The notes under the pieces were generated by a model. It did not search any database and was not told the DNA's origin. It saw nothing but the letters and a program-made list of their open reading frames with translations. From the NCBI GenBank assembly GCA_903832085.1, contig CAIKZZ010000010.1, forward strand, positions 1-64,000: 64,000 nt of DNA. Direction: 5' to 3'. This stretch comes from an uncultured Pseudomonadota bacterium. GTDB lineage: Bacteria; Pseudomonadota; Gammaproteobacteria; Steroidobacterales; Steroidobacteraceae. The position numbers and the translations under genes are program-made. The number at the start of each line of letters is the position of its first letter. The first letter of the stretch is position 1. Shown here piece after piece: positions 26,907-35,725 of the stretch.

Positions 26907-28187
26907 ATGTCACAGACCGCCCGGATGGCAGCTCAGCCGACACAGATCTACTATGGCTGGATCGTGTTACTTGCGATTTTTATGGCGGGTTTCATGGTTT
27001 ACGGTGGAGGCCTTTATAGCTTCGTTCTATTCGTACCGCCACTGACCGCGGAATTTCACTGGAGCCGCGCAGCCACTAGCAGCATCGTGACAGCATTCTG
27101 GTTAAGCGCACCACTCATTCTGCTTGGTGGATCAGCAATTAAGCGCTTTGGCGCTAAAAAGATGCTCATCACCGGAATTTTCCTTGAGGCGCTGTGCCTA
27201 ATACTTCTGGCGCTAGTATCAAGTTTTTGGCAAATGTACCTTCTGCGCGCCCTCATGGGCGTTGGTAAAGTCATGTTTGCTGTGACCCTACCCTATGTGA
27301 TGTCCATTTGGTTTTCTAGGCGATACTCACTGAGCCTTGCGCTGGCGTGGGCTGGGTGGCATGTCGGCGGCTTGGTATTGGCTCCATTAACCTCCTACAT
27401 TATTCAGAACCATGGCTGGCGCACTGCTTGCTGTGCCATTGCTGCCGGACTATTAACGATTGCAGCGGTACCTGTACTACTCACTCAAAAAGCCATTTCT
27501 CCAAAGAGTCTAGGTATTGGCCTTGATGGCGATCCAATCGATACGTCGAGCGACCCAAAACTGCGACCGTCTGTTGAGGACGCACCGGGAACCGTGAGTG
27601 AACTCCTCCGCTCGTCCATGTTTTGGATGATCGCTTTAGTGAGTCTCTTTTTCTTTACTACGTATGGCGGCCTACTCACCCACGAAGCAGCCGTTGTGGA
27701 AGGAGCCGGCTTCAGCCCCACTTTAGCGTCGCTCGTGCTCAGCTCAACCGCTGGATTTGCAGCCGTCGGTGGTCTAACGGTCGGCTGGTTTTTGGATAAC
27801 TACTCGGTACGCGTTGCCGGAATTGTAATGCACGGACTGCTTTTCGTAGGAGCTCTTTCGCTACTTATAGTCACGCACTACCATTCGCCACTTGCCCTCG
27901 TTGGCTACGCCGTCTGTTTTGGAATCACTATTGGCGGAGGAGATCTGTATTTTGTCGCACTGATGCGACGCCGCTTCGCTCACATTAGCGTTGCACACAG
28001 TTATAGCGCTTGGTATTTCTGTCAAATTCTAACGCTGCTAGTATCAGGTCCTGCTGCCGGGCGAGTTTTTGATCTCACCGGTAACTACAACCAGACACTG
28101 ACGCTACTTGCATGCAGCGCACTGCTGTCGGCGGCACTCGCCATAATTGTGATGCGCAAACCAGGACTTGAGCGGTGCAAAATATAG
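26907..28187 (+). CDS. MFS transporter, oxalate/formate-antiporter-like
   Basis: A 426-residue carrier with 12 helices. The opening IYYGWIVLLAIFMAGFMVYGGGLYSFVLF and the EFHWSRAATSSIVTAFWLSA loop are typical of the OFA/monocarboxylate branch of the MFS. The start is the ATG at 26907, preceded by GGAG at 26898-26901. An upstream in-frame ATG lacks such a site. It is followed by a PuuB-like oxidase 54 bases downstream, so a carboxylate or amine degradation product may be its substrate. Confidence 0.87.
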   Translation: MSQTARMAAQPTQIYYGWIVLLAIFMAGFMVYGGGLYSFVLFVPPLTAEFHWSRAATSSIVTAFWLSAPLILLGGSAIKRFGAKKMLITGIFLEALCLILLALVSSFWQMYLLRALMGVGKVMFAVTLPYVMSIWFSRRYSLSLALAWAGWHVGGLVLAPLTSYIIQNHGWRTACCAIAAGLLTIAAVPVLLTQKAISPKSLGIGLDGDPIDTSSDPKLRPSVEDAPGTVSELLRSSMFWMIALVSLFFFTTYGGLLTHEAAVVEGAGFSPTLASLVLSSTAGFAAVGGLTVGWFLDNYSVRVAGIVMHGLLFVGALSLLIVTHYHSPLALVGYAVCFGITIGGGDLYFVALMRRRFAHISVAHSYSAWYFCQILTLLVSGPAAGRVFDLTGNYNQTLTLLACSALLSAALAIIVMRKPGLERCKI

Positions 28188-28241
28188 GCCACCGCATGCG
28201 CGCTAACGCTTACGCACTTTCAATGATAATGGCACCCTAGC

Positions 28242-29528
28242 ATGAAAAAAATAGGCCCGCTTCCCCTGAGCCTGTATGAAAGCATGGCGACACCGCTGCC
28301 TTTACTTCCAGTACTACGTGAGAGCCTTAGAACGCGCGTAGCCATCATAGGTGGCGGATATACCGGGCTTGCCAGTGCCGTTGCACTCAGCGAGCGCGGA
28401 ATCGACAGTGTTTTACTAGAAGCGCATCAGCCTGGCTGGGGAGCCGCAGGCCGTAACGGTGGACAGGTCAATGCAGGCGTCAAGCACGAACCCAGTCAAG
28501 TCGAGCGCGACCTTGGTAGCGTACACGGGCCTCGCTTAATAGAGCTCTCCAGTCGTGCGCCAAGTATGGTTTTTGATCTTATCGAAAAGCATGGTGTCGA
28601 GTGTGAAGCCGAGCGCGGCGGAACCCTGCGCGCAGCGCACAAGACATGTGATATTTCGAGTCTGGTTACCTCGGTTGAGCAATGGAAAACACGTGGAGTG
28701 CAACTCGAGCTGCTCAATGCCAATGATACACGACGCATGAGCGGCACAGACTACTACCGAGCAGCCATCCTAGACGCTCGTGGCGGCTCGCTTAACCCTT
28801 TAAGTTATGCCAGAGGGCTTGCCTCAATTGCTGCGCACTTAGGCAGCAAACTCTACGGTGAATCCCGTGCATTACAGCTTAAGAAAACCAACAAGTGCTG
28901 GCGAGTCACCACTCAAAGCGGTACTGTTGATGCCGAGTCCGTAATCATTGCGACAGACGGTTATTCTGATGCACTTTGGCCTCGACTCGCTCAAAGTATC
29001 GTCCCACTCTATAGTTCGATGGCAGCCACCGAGCCGCTCGATGATCGACTACTCGCGTCCGTCATGCCCACTCGAGCCGTGCTTTATGAGGCGGGACTCG
29101 TGACCTACTACCTACGCCGCGATGCGCATAACCGACTATTGGTTGGTGGGCGCGGAGCACAACACAGCGCAAGTACTCGGAACTCGTATGCTGACCTTGT
29201 ACGCCACGCACAGCGTCTTTGGCCTGAACTGGCGGCAACGCGCTTTACACACTTCTGGAATGGGCAGTTTGCACTGACCCCTGACTTTTATCCCAGACTG
29301 CATGCACCCGCGCCCGGTATTTATTCCGCTATTGGTTACAGTGGACGTGGAGTCGCGCTCGCCACCGCCATGGGACAGGAGCTGGCCCGCGCTATAACGG
29401 GAACACCCCTCACTGAGCTCGCCCTGCCTGTCACCCCAATACAACCCATTCCGTTTCATCGCTGGTGGCGAGTTGGGGTGCGTACTCGCCTCGCGTTGGC
29501 CACCTTACAGGATGCTCTAAGAAGTTAG
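28242..29528 (+). CDS. FAD-dependent amine oxidoreductase (PuuB/OrdL-like)
   Basis: A 428-residue DAO-fold flavoenzyme. The FAD motif is RVAIIGGGYTGLASAVALSE near residue 33, then WGAAGRNGGQVNAGVK, a hallmark of gamma-glutamylputrescine oxidases. The C-terminal GIYSAIGYSGRGVALATAMG closes the FAD site. It would oxidise an amine or gamma-glutamylated amine to an aldehyde. A second member of the family is encoded at 32310. It overlaps the convergent transaminase gene by 4 bases at the 3' end. Confidence 0.87.
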   Translation: MKKIGPLPLSLYESMATPLPLLPVLRESLRTRVAIIGGGYTGLASAVALSERGIDSVLLEAHQPGWGAAGRNGGQVNAGVKHEPSQVERDLGSVHGPRLIELSSRAPSMVFDLIEKHGVECEAERGGTLRAAHKTCDISSLVTSVEQWKTRGVQLELLNANDTRRMSGTDYYRAAILDARGGSLNPLSYARGLASIAAHLGSKLYGESRALQLKKTNKCWRVTTQSGTVDAESVIIATDGYSDALWPRLAQSIVPLYSSMAATEPLDDRLLASVMPTRAVLYEAGLVTYYLRRDAHNRLLVGGRGAQHSASTRNSYADLVRHAQRLWPELAATRFTHFWNGQFALTPDFYPRLHAPAPGIYSAIGYSGRGVALATAMGQELARAITGTPLTELALPVTPIQPIPFHRWWRVGVRTRLALATLQDALRS

Positions 29529-30943
29529 TTAGCTGACCCCACCAGCAAAGAAACGACTTCATCAAAAGAATCAATGAGAAGATCCACTTGAGATACTGTA
29601 GTCGCCTGACAGGTCAACATCATATTGTGGAATGGCGCGATCAGACAGCCTCTGTTTAACAATGCCAAGTGAATTGCCTGTTCAAGCAAGGGAGCATGAG
29701 CTCGGTAGGCTTCAGAACCATTTTTTAATGGTCCACGTTCGCACACAAACTCGACGCGCGCACCGACTCGCGCCACATGCCATGGCACTTGATGGCGAAC
29801 AATACTGGACTCCAAACCGCGCGCTAGCCGCTCCGCACAGGTCTCCATGTGGCGGTACGCGGCATCCGTCATTAATTCATTCAACGTGGTATAAATCGCA
29901 TGCATAGCGAGCGCATTTGCTGACAACGTAGTTCCGATACCGGAATGTCCAGCTGCCTTTTCGCGACGTATCCGGTCCCAGCCAGCCGCGACGTCATCCG
30001 AAAAACCCCAGACACTGGCAGCTAACCCACCCGCAATCGGCTTTCCTAATACGAATAAATCCGGCTGTAACCCGTAGCGTTTTGTATATCCGCCCGGACC
30101 TGATGAAATAGTGTGAGTCTCATCGATCAGCAGCAAGGTTCCGGTCTCGCGTGTAAGTGCGCGTAACTGCGCGTGGTAATCAGGGTCCGGCAACACCATC
30201 GCACAATTCGTCAATACGGGCTCAGTGATCACGCAGGCAATAGTGTGCGTGCGTAGTGCGCGCTCTAACGATGGCAGGTCGTTAAATTCGATCACCACAG
30301 TTGACTGGGTAAGGTCCTCAAACTGGCCAATGAGGCCTGGTTTGTTAACCGTGTGGCCATCCATAAGGGCGACATAGGTCTCATCCACGGCACCGTGATA
30401 ACAACCATTCATAATAAGAATCTTGGCTCGACCAGTGACCGCACGTGCGAGGCGCAGCGCGAAGCGATTGGCGTCAGACGCCGTGGTTGCCACTTGCCAG
30501 TATGGAAGCCCAAAACGCGCCGCAAGTAAGTCCCCTACCTGCAACCCTTTCGCACTCGGCAGCATGTAACTAAAACCCTGGCGGGCATGCTCCTCGATTG
30601 CGCGAGCAATCGGCTCAGGCGAATGCCCAAACATTGAGCCAGTATCTCCTAGGCAGAAGTCAGCCAACGTGCGGCCATCCACATCCCTCAAGGTCGCACC
30701 GATCGCATCTGCGACAACTAGGGGAAATGGCAGCGGCCAATCGAGCATCCAGTGCATGGGTACGCCCGCGTAAAAACCCTGCCGACCATCGCGGGCCAAT
30801 GATTGCGACTTCGGATTAGAGCGTCGATAACGCTCCTCTTCCTCGGCGCGAAGCGCAGCCACACGGCTTATTAAGACACCACGATCAAAACAATCAGGTG
30901 CCCCAACAATCAAGCGCTTCTCAGGCATAAAAATCGTACTCAC
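29525..30943 (-). CDS. Class III (HemL-like) PLP aminotransferase
   Basis: A 472-residue PLP enzyme. The phosphate-binding region is ATTASDANRFALRLARAVTG, the PLP aspartate lies in LLIDETHTISSGPGGY, and the Schiff-base lysine is in FVLGKPIAGGLAASVWGF. It is closer to glutamate-1-semialdehyde-aminomutase-like transaminases than to the SpuC type encoded at 34294. It is the last gene of the minus-strand polyamine operon. Its start lies within the last 23 bases of the PuuA-like gene, which couples the two. The amino donor and acceptor are unknown. Confidence 0.87.
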   Translation of the reverse strand: MSTIFMPEKRLIVGAPDCFDRGVLISRVAALRAEEEERYRRSNPKSQSLARDGRQGFYAGVPMHWMLDWPLPFPLVVADAIGATLRDVDGRTLADFCLGDTGSMFGHSPEPIARAIEEHARQGFSYMLPSAKGLQVGDLLAARFGLPYWQVATTASDANRFALRLARAVTGRAKILIMNGCYHGAVDETYVALMDGHTVNKPGLIGQFEDLTQSTVVIEFNDLPSLERALRTHTIACVITEPVLTNCAMVLPDPDYHAQLRALTRETGTLLLIDETHTISSGPGGYTKRYGLQPDLFVLGKPIAGGLAASVWGFSDDVAAGWDRIRREKAAGHSGIGTTLSANALAMHAIYTTLNELMTDAAYRHMETCAERLARGLESSIVRHQVPWHVARVGARVEFVCERGPLKNGSEAYRAHAPLLEQAIHLALLNRGCLIAPFHNMMLTCQATTVSQVDLLIDSFDEVVSLLVGSAN

Positions 30944-32288
30944 GTATCAAGACATCTTCAATTAATTCATGATACTCACCGCGTTTGACATGAGCGTACA
31001 CATGCAAATACTTTTCTGGAAAGTACTTTTTTAGCAGCGTTGAGCGCTCTAGACGTTCAAGTGCAATCAATAAATCTCCTGGAAATTTCCGATCTGTGCC
31101 TTTAGTCGATTTTCCGTCAAGCGGCTTACTTGGCTTTAATTGGTGCGTTATCCCATGCAGGATTCCGGCGAGCACAGCGGCCATCGTCAAATGGGGACTC
31201 GCATCGGCCCCAGCAACACGGTGCTCAATGCGACGACCACTGTCATTTGAGACGGGCACCCGAAATGCGACGCTACGATTGTTATGCGCCCAATCGAGCG
31301 ACGTGGGAACAAACGAACCCAAGTACCGTCGTTGAGAATTAAAATTTGGTGCGAAGAACCCCATCGAGTCGTACATGAGCGCTTGCATACCAGCAACAGC
31401 TTGCTCAAGCAGCGCATTTCCGCCTGGTCCACCAAATCGATTATGACCATCAGCATCTACAATGCTGGCGTGAATATGTAGCCCACTACCCGGCTGCGCT
31501 ACATAGGGCTTTGCCATGAAAGTGGCATCCATACCTAGCGATCGCGCAACACCTTTAACGAGGCGCTTGAGGAGCACTGCCTGATCAGCCGCCAATAATG
31601 GGTCATCCACGTGGTGCAGATTCACCTCATACTGGCCTATCCCATACTCTGCAACAGACCCGCAAACTGGCAAACCTTGTGCAGACGCCGCCCGGTTGAC
31701 CGCATCCAGAAATTCCGCGGCCTCTTCAACGGCGTCTAACGAGAGGTTTGCTGGCCGCCGTGCGTGCGAGCGACCGGGTAACGCTGCTGGCTGTAAACGG
31801 TGATTTTCATCTCGCTTAGGATCAGTCAGATAAAACTCAAGTTCACATGCCACAACGGGACGCAAACCCACCGCTGAACACTGCGCCAATACACGACTGA
31901 GGATCACACGCGGGTCATGCCACATACTGGCGCCATCAGCGACATCTGTCATTTTGCAGAGCACTTGAGCCGTGGGGGTCTGTGCCCAGGGCACCCGACA
32001 AATCGTCCCAGTTAGCGGCCGCGCAGTACCATCTGGGTCGCCGTCGGTTTTTCCAAGTCCCAAAGCTCCTTGGCCAAGGCCACGAGAGTCTGCAATCAAC
32101 GCGCAGGAGGAGAACTGCACCCCGTCTTCAAACAGTTTTTTTGCGTCTGCAATCGGCAGACGCTTCCCTGACATGTTTGCATTAAAGTCGATAACACACG
32201 TATCGAGTGACTCGATGTCCGGGTTGTTCTTTAGGAACTGCAGCCACTCCGCTACCGATGCCAACGCCTGATTTTTCTGCTCATGCAT
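30921..32288 (-). CDS. puuA: Gamma-glutamylputrescine synthetase-like ligase (PuuA type)
   Basis: A 455-residue GS-fold enzyme. The N-terminal CVIDFNANMSGKRLPIADA matches the GKR-P motif typical of PuuA. Catalytic segments are VVACELEFYLTDPK, GSVAEYGIGQYEVNLHH, GSGLHIHASIVD and RRIEHRVAGADASPHLTMAA. It should gamma-glutamylate putrescine or another polyamine, the first step of the Puu route. It sits directly downstream of the PuuB-like oxidase gene (21-base gap). It differs clearly from the GS-like protein at 16888, so the island encodes two different ligases. Confidence 0.9.
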   Translation of the reverse strand: MHEQKNQALASVAEWLQFLKNNPDIESLDTCVIDFNANMSGKRLPIADAKKLFEDGVQFSSCALIADSRGLGQGALGLGKTDGDPDGTARPLTGTICRVPWAQTPTAQVLCKMTDVADGASMWHDPRVILSRVLAQCSAVGLRPVVACELEFYLTDPKRDENHRLQPAALPGRSHARRPANLSLDAVEEAAEFLDAVNRAASAQGLPVCGSVAEYGIGQYEVNLHHVDDPLLAADQAVLLKRLVKGVARSLGMDATFMAKPYVAQPGSGLHIHASIVDADGHNRFGGPGGNALLEQAVAGMQALMYDSMGFFAPNFNSQRRYLGSFVPTSLDWAHNNRSVAFRVPVSNDSGRRIEHRVAGADASPHLTMAAVLAGILHGITHQLKPSKPLDGKSTKGTDRKFPGDLLIALERLERSTLLKKYFPEKYLHVYAHVKRGEYHELIEDVLIREYDFYA

Positions 32289-32309
32289 GATTACCTGCCT
32301 AATGTGTAC

Positions 32310-33623
32310 TCAAATCAAATCCCTAAGCGCGTAATAGAACATTCCTGCAACCAGCGTCGGCCACCGCAAGCGGCTACCACCTGGAAATGAGGGTACTGTC
32401 ACGCCCGACAGTAACTCAAACTGCTCCCGATCGCCGCACAGGGCGTCTGCCACTGCCTTGCCAACAAATGGCGCGAGCACCACCCCGAGGCCAGAGAATC
32501 CACTGGCGCTATATAGCCCTTGCTCTAACTCAGCAACATAGGGCATCCGCGTGGGCGTGATCCCCAGCGTACCACCCCAAGCATAGTCGATACGCACATC
32601 CCTTAACTGCGGATACACAGCCAGCATATGCGGCCGGACAAACGCCGCTATATCACGTGGGAAGCGGTAACGATAATTCTCGCCACCACCAAACAACAGT
32701 CGATCATCTGCCGTAAGCCGAAAGTAATTGACCACGAAGCGCGAGTCTGACACCGCTGCGCCATTGCTAATTAACGATAAAGCGCGGACGCGACCTAGGG
32801 GCTCAGTAACGGCGATATAGTTGTTGATTGGCATCACGCGCCGTTCTACACGCTCATCCAGCTTGTACATATAACCATTGCAAGCGTAAACAACTCGATC
32901 TGCAGTCACCATACCCTGGCCCGTCGTGACCCGCCAACCACCGGACCGCGCCTCCACCCGCTTAACGTGACATCCCTCAAAAATATTCGCGCCATGACTT
33001 ATCGCTGCTCGAGCTATCCCGAGCGCATATTTCAGAGGATGCAGATGCCCGCCACGCGTATCGTAGGTACCGCCGTAATAGCTCGAGCTGCCGACTATTT
33101 CGCGTAATGCTTCTGTCCCGAGATAGCGAATATGCTGGTAAGCGTACTTATCACGCAGTCGCTCAACCTGCTGCTGCGTATGGCGACCGAAACGAGCACG
33201 GTGGTCCGCATGGATTAACCCCGTCTGTAGGTCACAATCAATAGCATAGGCGTTCACTAACCAATCTAGATGATCACGCGCAGCGATAGCAAAATCCCAG
33301 AGTTTTCGCGTCCGTGCAGCCCCAACGTGACTCTCGAGCCAGTCTACATCTTGACGGAGCCCCACATGTATCTGACCGCCATTACGACCAGAGGCACCCC
33401 AACCGATACGCGACTGCTCAAGAACTACCACATCAACGCCGCGTTTTGCGAGATGCAAGGCCGTTGAAAGACCAGTATATCCACCGCCAACAACACAGAC
33501 ATCACAATGGGTATCGGCGCTAAGATCTCGCGCTATTGGAAAATCTTGGGTTGTTTCTGTATAGAACGATGGTGCGTGATTCGCACTTGGCAACAAGGCC
33601 TGTGGAGTAACACGACGAAACAT
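32310..33623 (-). CDS. puuB: Gamma-glutamylputrescine oxidase-like flavoenzyme (PuuB type)
   Basis: About 437 residues, DAO fold. The FAD motif is DVCVVGGGYTGLSTALHLAK, then IGWGASGRNGGQIHVGLRQD. The C-terminal FAD segment is GLYSASGFSGLGVVLAPFVG. It would oxidise gamma-glutamylputrescine to the aldehyde with H2O2 release. I choose the ATG at 33621-33623, one base after the regulator's stop codon. A TTG 18 bases earlier would overlap that gene and is less likely. The aldehyde dehydrogenase step is not in this operon and may be done by the ALDH at 18264. Confidence 0.88.
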   Translation of the reverse strand: MFRRVTPQALLPSANHAPSFYTETTQDFPIARDLSADTHCDVCVVGGGYTGLSTALHLAKRGVDVVVLEQSRIGWGASGRNGGQIHVGLRQDVDWLESHVGAARTRKLWDFAIAARDHLDWLVNAYAIDCDLQTGLIHADHRARFGRHTQQQVERLRDKYAYQHIRYLGTEALREIVGSSSYYGGTYDTRGGHLHPLKYALGIARAAISHGANIFEGCHVKRVEARSGGWRVTTGQGMVTADRVVYACNGYMYKLDERVERRVMPINNYIAVTEPLGRVRALSLISNGAAVSDSRFVVNYFRLTADDRLLFGGGENYRYRFPRDIAAFVRPHMLAVYPQLRDVRIDYAWGGTLGITPTRMPYVAELEQGLYSASGFSGLGVVLAPFVGKAVADALCGDREQFELLSGVTVPSFPGGSRLRWPTLVAGMFYYALRDLI

Positions 33624-33624
33624 A

Positions 33625-34293
33625 CTAACTGCCCGTACCAAAGCTATTCACGCCGATTAAACCCATACCATCACGAATATCTGCTCTAATCGCGCCACGT
33701 AGTTTTTCAGCATCTTTCGCTCGCAGCGCACTAACTGCAAGCTGATGCTGATCAACTAAAAGCACTGTATGCATACTGTCATACACAACGCGCATATAAG
33801 GCCCAAACTGCAACCACAGCGTCTCAATCAATTGACTCATCGTGCTACAGGGAGATGAGCGATAAATCGTGAAGTGAAAGTTGTAGTTCTCTTGCATATA
33901 GCGATCGACATCGTTATTGGCAAGCGCAATCCCGATCGCCTCATCAATTAGCTCGAGTCGAGCAAGACATGCGGCATCAATATAATCAAGAGCAGCCACT
34001 GCCGCCTCGGGCTCTAACAATTCACGACAACGCAATAAATCCTCAAAACGCTGCACCGTCATTCTTGGCACCACAATACGACGCTTGGAGCGAATTTCGA
34101 CAGCTCCTTCCGCTGCAAGCCTTCCCAAAGCCTCCCTTACTGGCATTTGACTCGTGCCGAGCTCTAGAGCCACGCTACGCGTGGACAAGGTACTGCCTGG
34201 CGCCATCCGACCTGTTACAAACCGTTGCCGCAGTACCTCATATATAGAGGATCTGACCAAGCCATCAGGTGCGACAACGGCAGCCATACCCAC
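33625..34293 (-). CDS. GntR-family regulator (FCD subfamily)
   Basis: A 222-residue regulator. The winged helix is at residues 10-75 (SSIYEVLRQRFVTGRMAPGS, then VALELGTSQMPVREALGRLA). The all-helical FCD domain follows, with likely metal-site histidines (NYNFHFTIYR). It lies inside the minus-strand polyamine operon, one base after the transaminase stop, and probably controls it. The two inverted repeats at 37738-37795, upstream of the first gene, are candidate operators. Confidence 0.9.
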   Translation of the reverse strand: MGMAAVVAPDGLVRSSIYEVLRQRFVTGRMAPGSTLSTRSVALELGTSQMPVREALGRLAAEGAVEIRSKRRIVVPRMTVQRFEDLLRCRELLEPEAAVAALDYIDAACLARLELIDEAIGIALANNDVDRYMQENYNFHFTIYRSSPCSTMSQLIETLWLQFGPYMRVVYDSMHTVLLVDQHQLAVSALRAKDAEKLRGAIRADIRDGMGLIGVNSFGTGS

Positions 34294-35694
34294 CTAGCCG
34301 GCCTTCGGCAGGGCATTTAAAATTGGCGTAGCTTCATCCAGCGCAGATTTTATGGTGTCGACGAGCCGATCAAGCTCAGCGTGGGTCACAATTAAAGGTG
34401 GGCAAAATACGATGGTGTCTCTGATCGCACGAACCATCAGACCGCGCCGTATACAAATATCTCGCACGATCGGGCCGGCCGTTCCCTCCTCGCCGGTAAA
34501 ACGTCGGTTTGTTCGAGGCTCGGCAACAATTTCAATGCCACCGATCAGACCTAAAGAACGCGCTTCCCCAACGAGCGGATGTGCGCGTAAGCGATCCAAA
34601 GCATGTGCAATATAGGGTGCGGTATCGTCGCGGGTTCTCTCAACAAGCTTCTCACGCGTAATGATTTCAATATTTTTCAGTGCAACAGCCGCTGCCGTCG
34701 GATGCCCCGAGTACGTATAGCCGTGTACGAATTCGCCACCCTTCTCGCGCAGTGTACTCACAATAGATTCTGATATCCCCGTTGCGGAGATCGGCATATA
34801 TCCTGAGGACAGACCTTTCGCCATTGAGACAATATCCGGCTGAATACCATAATGTTGAAAGCCGAACCAGGAGCCCAGTCGGCCAAAACCGCAGATAACT
34901 TCGTCCGTAACAAGTAAGATTCCATACTTTCGACAGATCGCTTCGACCTTTTTCCAATATGTCGGGGGAGCGATAATCACGCCCCCAGCGCCCTGTACCG
35001 GCTCACCAATAAAGGCAGCCACATTTTCGGGGCCCACTGCAAGAATGCGCTCTTCGATCGCATTCGCTGCTCGCGCGCTGAATATTTCTGGGTCTTCACC
35101 AAACGCTTCCCCAAAAAGATAGGGCTGCATCACATGCTCTATGCCCGGAATTGGCAGATCACCTTGCGCGTGCATCATTTTCATACCACCGAGACTTGCA
35201 CCAGCGACTGTGGATCCGTGGTATGCATTCCATCTACTGATAAAGATCTTTCGCTTTGGCTCGCCTCGTACAGCCCAGTAGTGACGGGCAAGACGAAATA
35301 CAGTGTCGTTGGCTTCAGATCCCGAGGAATTGAAAAACACATGTTTAAGTGGACCGCCCAAACGTGCCGCTACCGCTGCGGCAAGACGCACGGCCGGAAC
35401 GCTAGCCGTTTTGAAAAAAGTATTGTAGTAAGGAAGTTCCTGCATCTGCTCATAGGCCGTGCGCGCAAGTTCCTCGCGGCCATATCCTACGTTCACGCAC
35501 CACAGTCCCGCCATTCCATCCAAAATGGCATTGCCATCTGCGTCATGAATCACACAACCCTCAGCACGGGTGATGAGACGACTCCCACCCAAATCCTGCT
35601 GTAGTCGATAGTCGGTTTGTCCAGGCAGATGGTGAGCTACATCAAGTCGTCGCAGATCAGCGACCTGCGTGGCTGTCATAGGAGTGGCAGTCAT
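34294..35694 (-). CDS. spuC: Polyamine:pyruvate aminotransferase-like (SpuC type)
   Basis: A 466-residue class III transaminase. The typical start is HLPGQTDYRLQQDLGGSRLI with GMAGLWCVNVGYGREELA. The PLP-phosphate segment is FFNSSGSEANDTVFRLARHY, and WNAYHGSTVAGASLGGM follows. The PLP aspartate is in LLVTDEVICGFGRLG and the catalytic lysine in SMAKGLSSGYMPISA. It would move the terminal amine of putrescine, cadaverine or a related amine onto pyruvate. It lies 31 bases after the spermidine dehydrogenase gene. Confidence 0.9.
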   Translation of the reverse strand: MTATPMTATQVADLRRLDVAHHLPGQTDYRLQQDLGGSRLITRAEGCVIHDADGNAILDGMAGLWCVNVGYGREELARTAYEQMQELPYYNTFFKTASVPAVRLAAAVAARLGGPLKHVFFNSSGSEANDTVFRLARHYWAVRGEPKRKIFISRWNAYHGSTVAGASLGGMKMMHAQGDLPIPGIEHVMQPYLFGEAFGEDPEIFSARAANAIEERILAVGPENVAAFIGEPVQGAGGVIIAPPTYWKKVEAICRKYGILLVTDEVICGFGRLGSWFGFQHYGIQPDIVSMAKGLSSGYMPISATGISESIVSTLREKGGEFVHGYTYSGHPTAAAVALKNIEIITREKLVERTRDDTAPYIAHALDRLRAHPLVGEARSLGLIGGIEIVAEPRTNRRFTGEEGTAGPIVRDICIRRGLMVRAIRDTIVFCPPLIVTHAELDRLVDTIKSALDEATPILNALPKAG

Positions 35695-35725
35695 ATCGAT
35701 TCCTTTGTCATGATTCTATTACTCA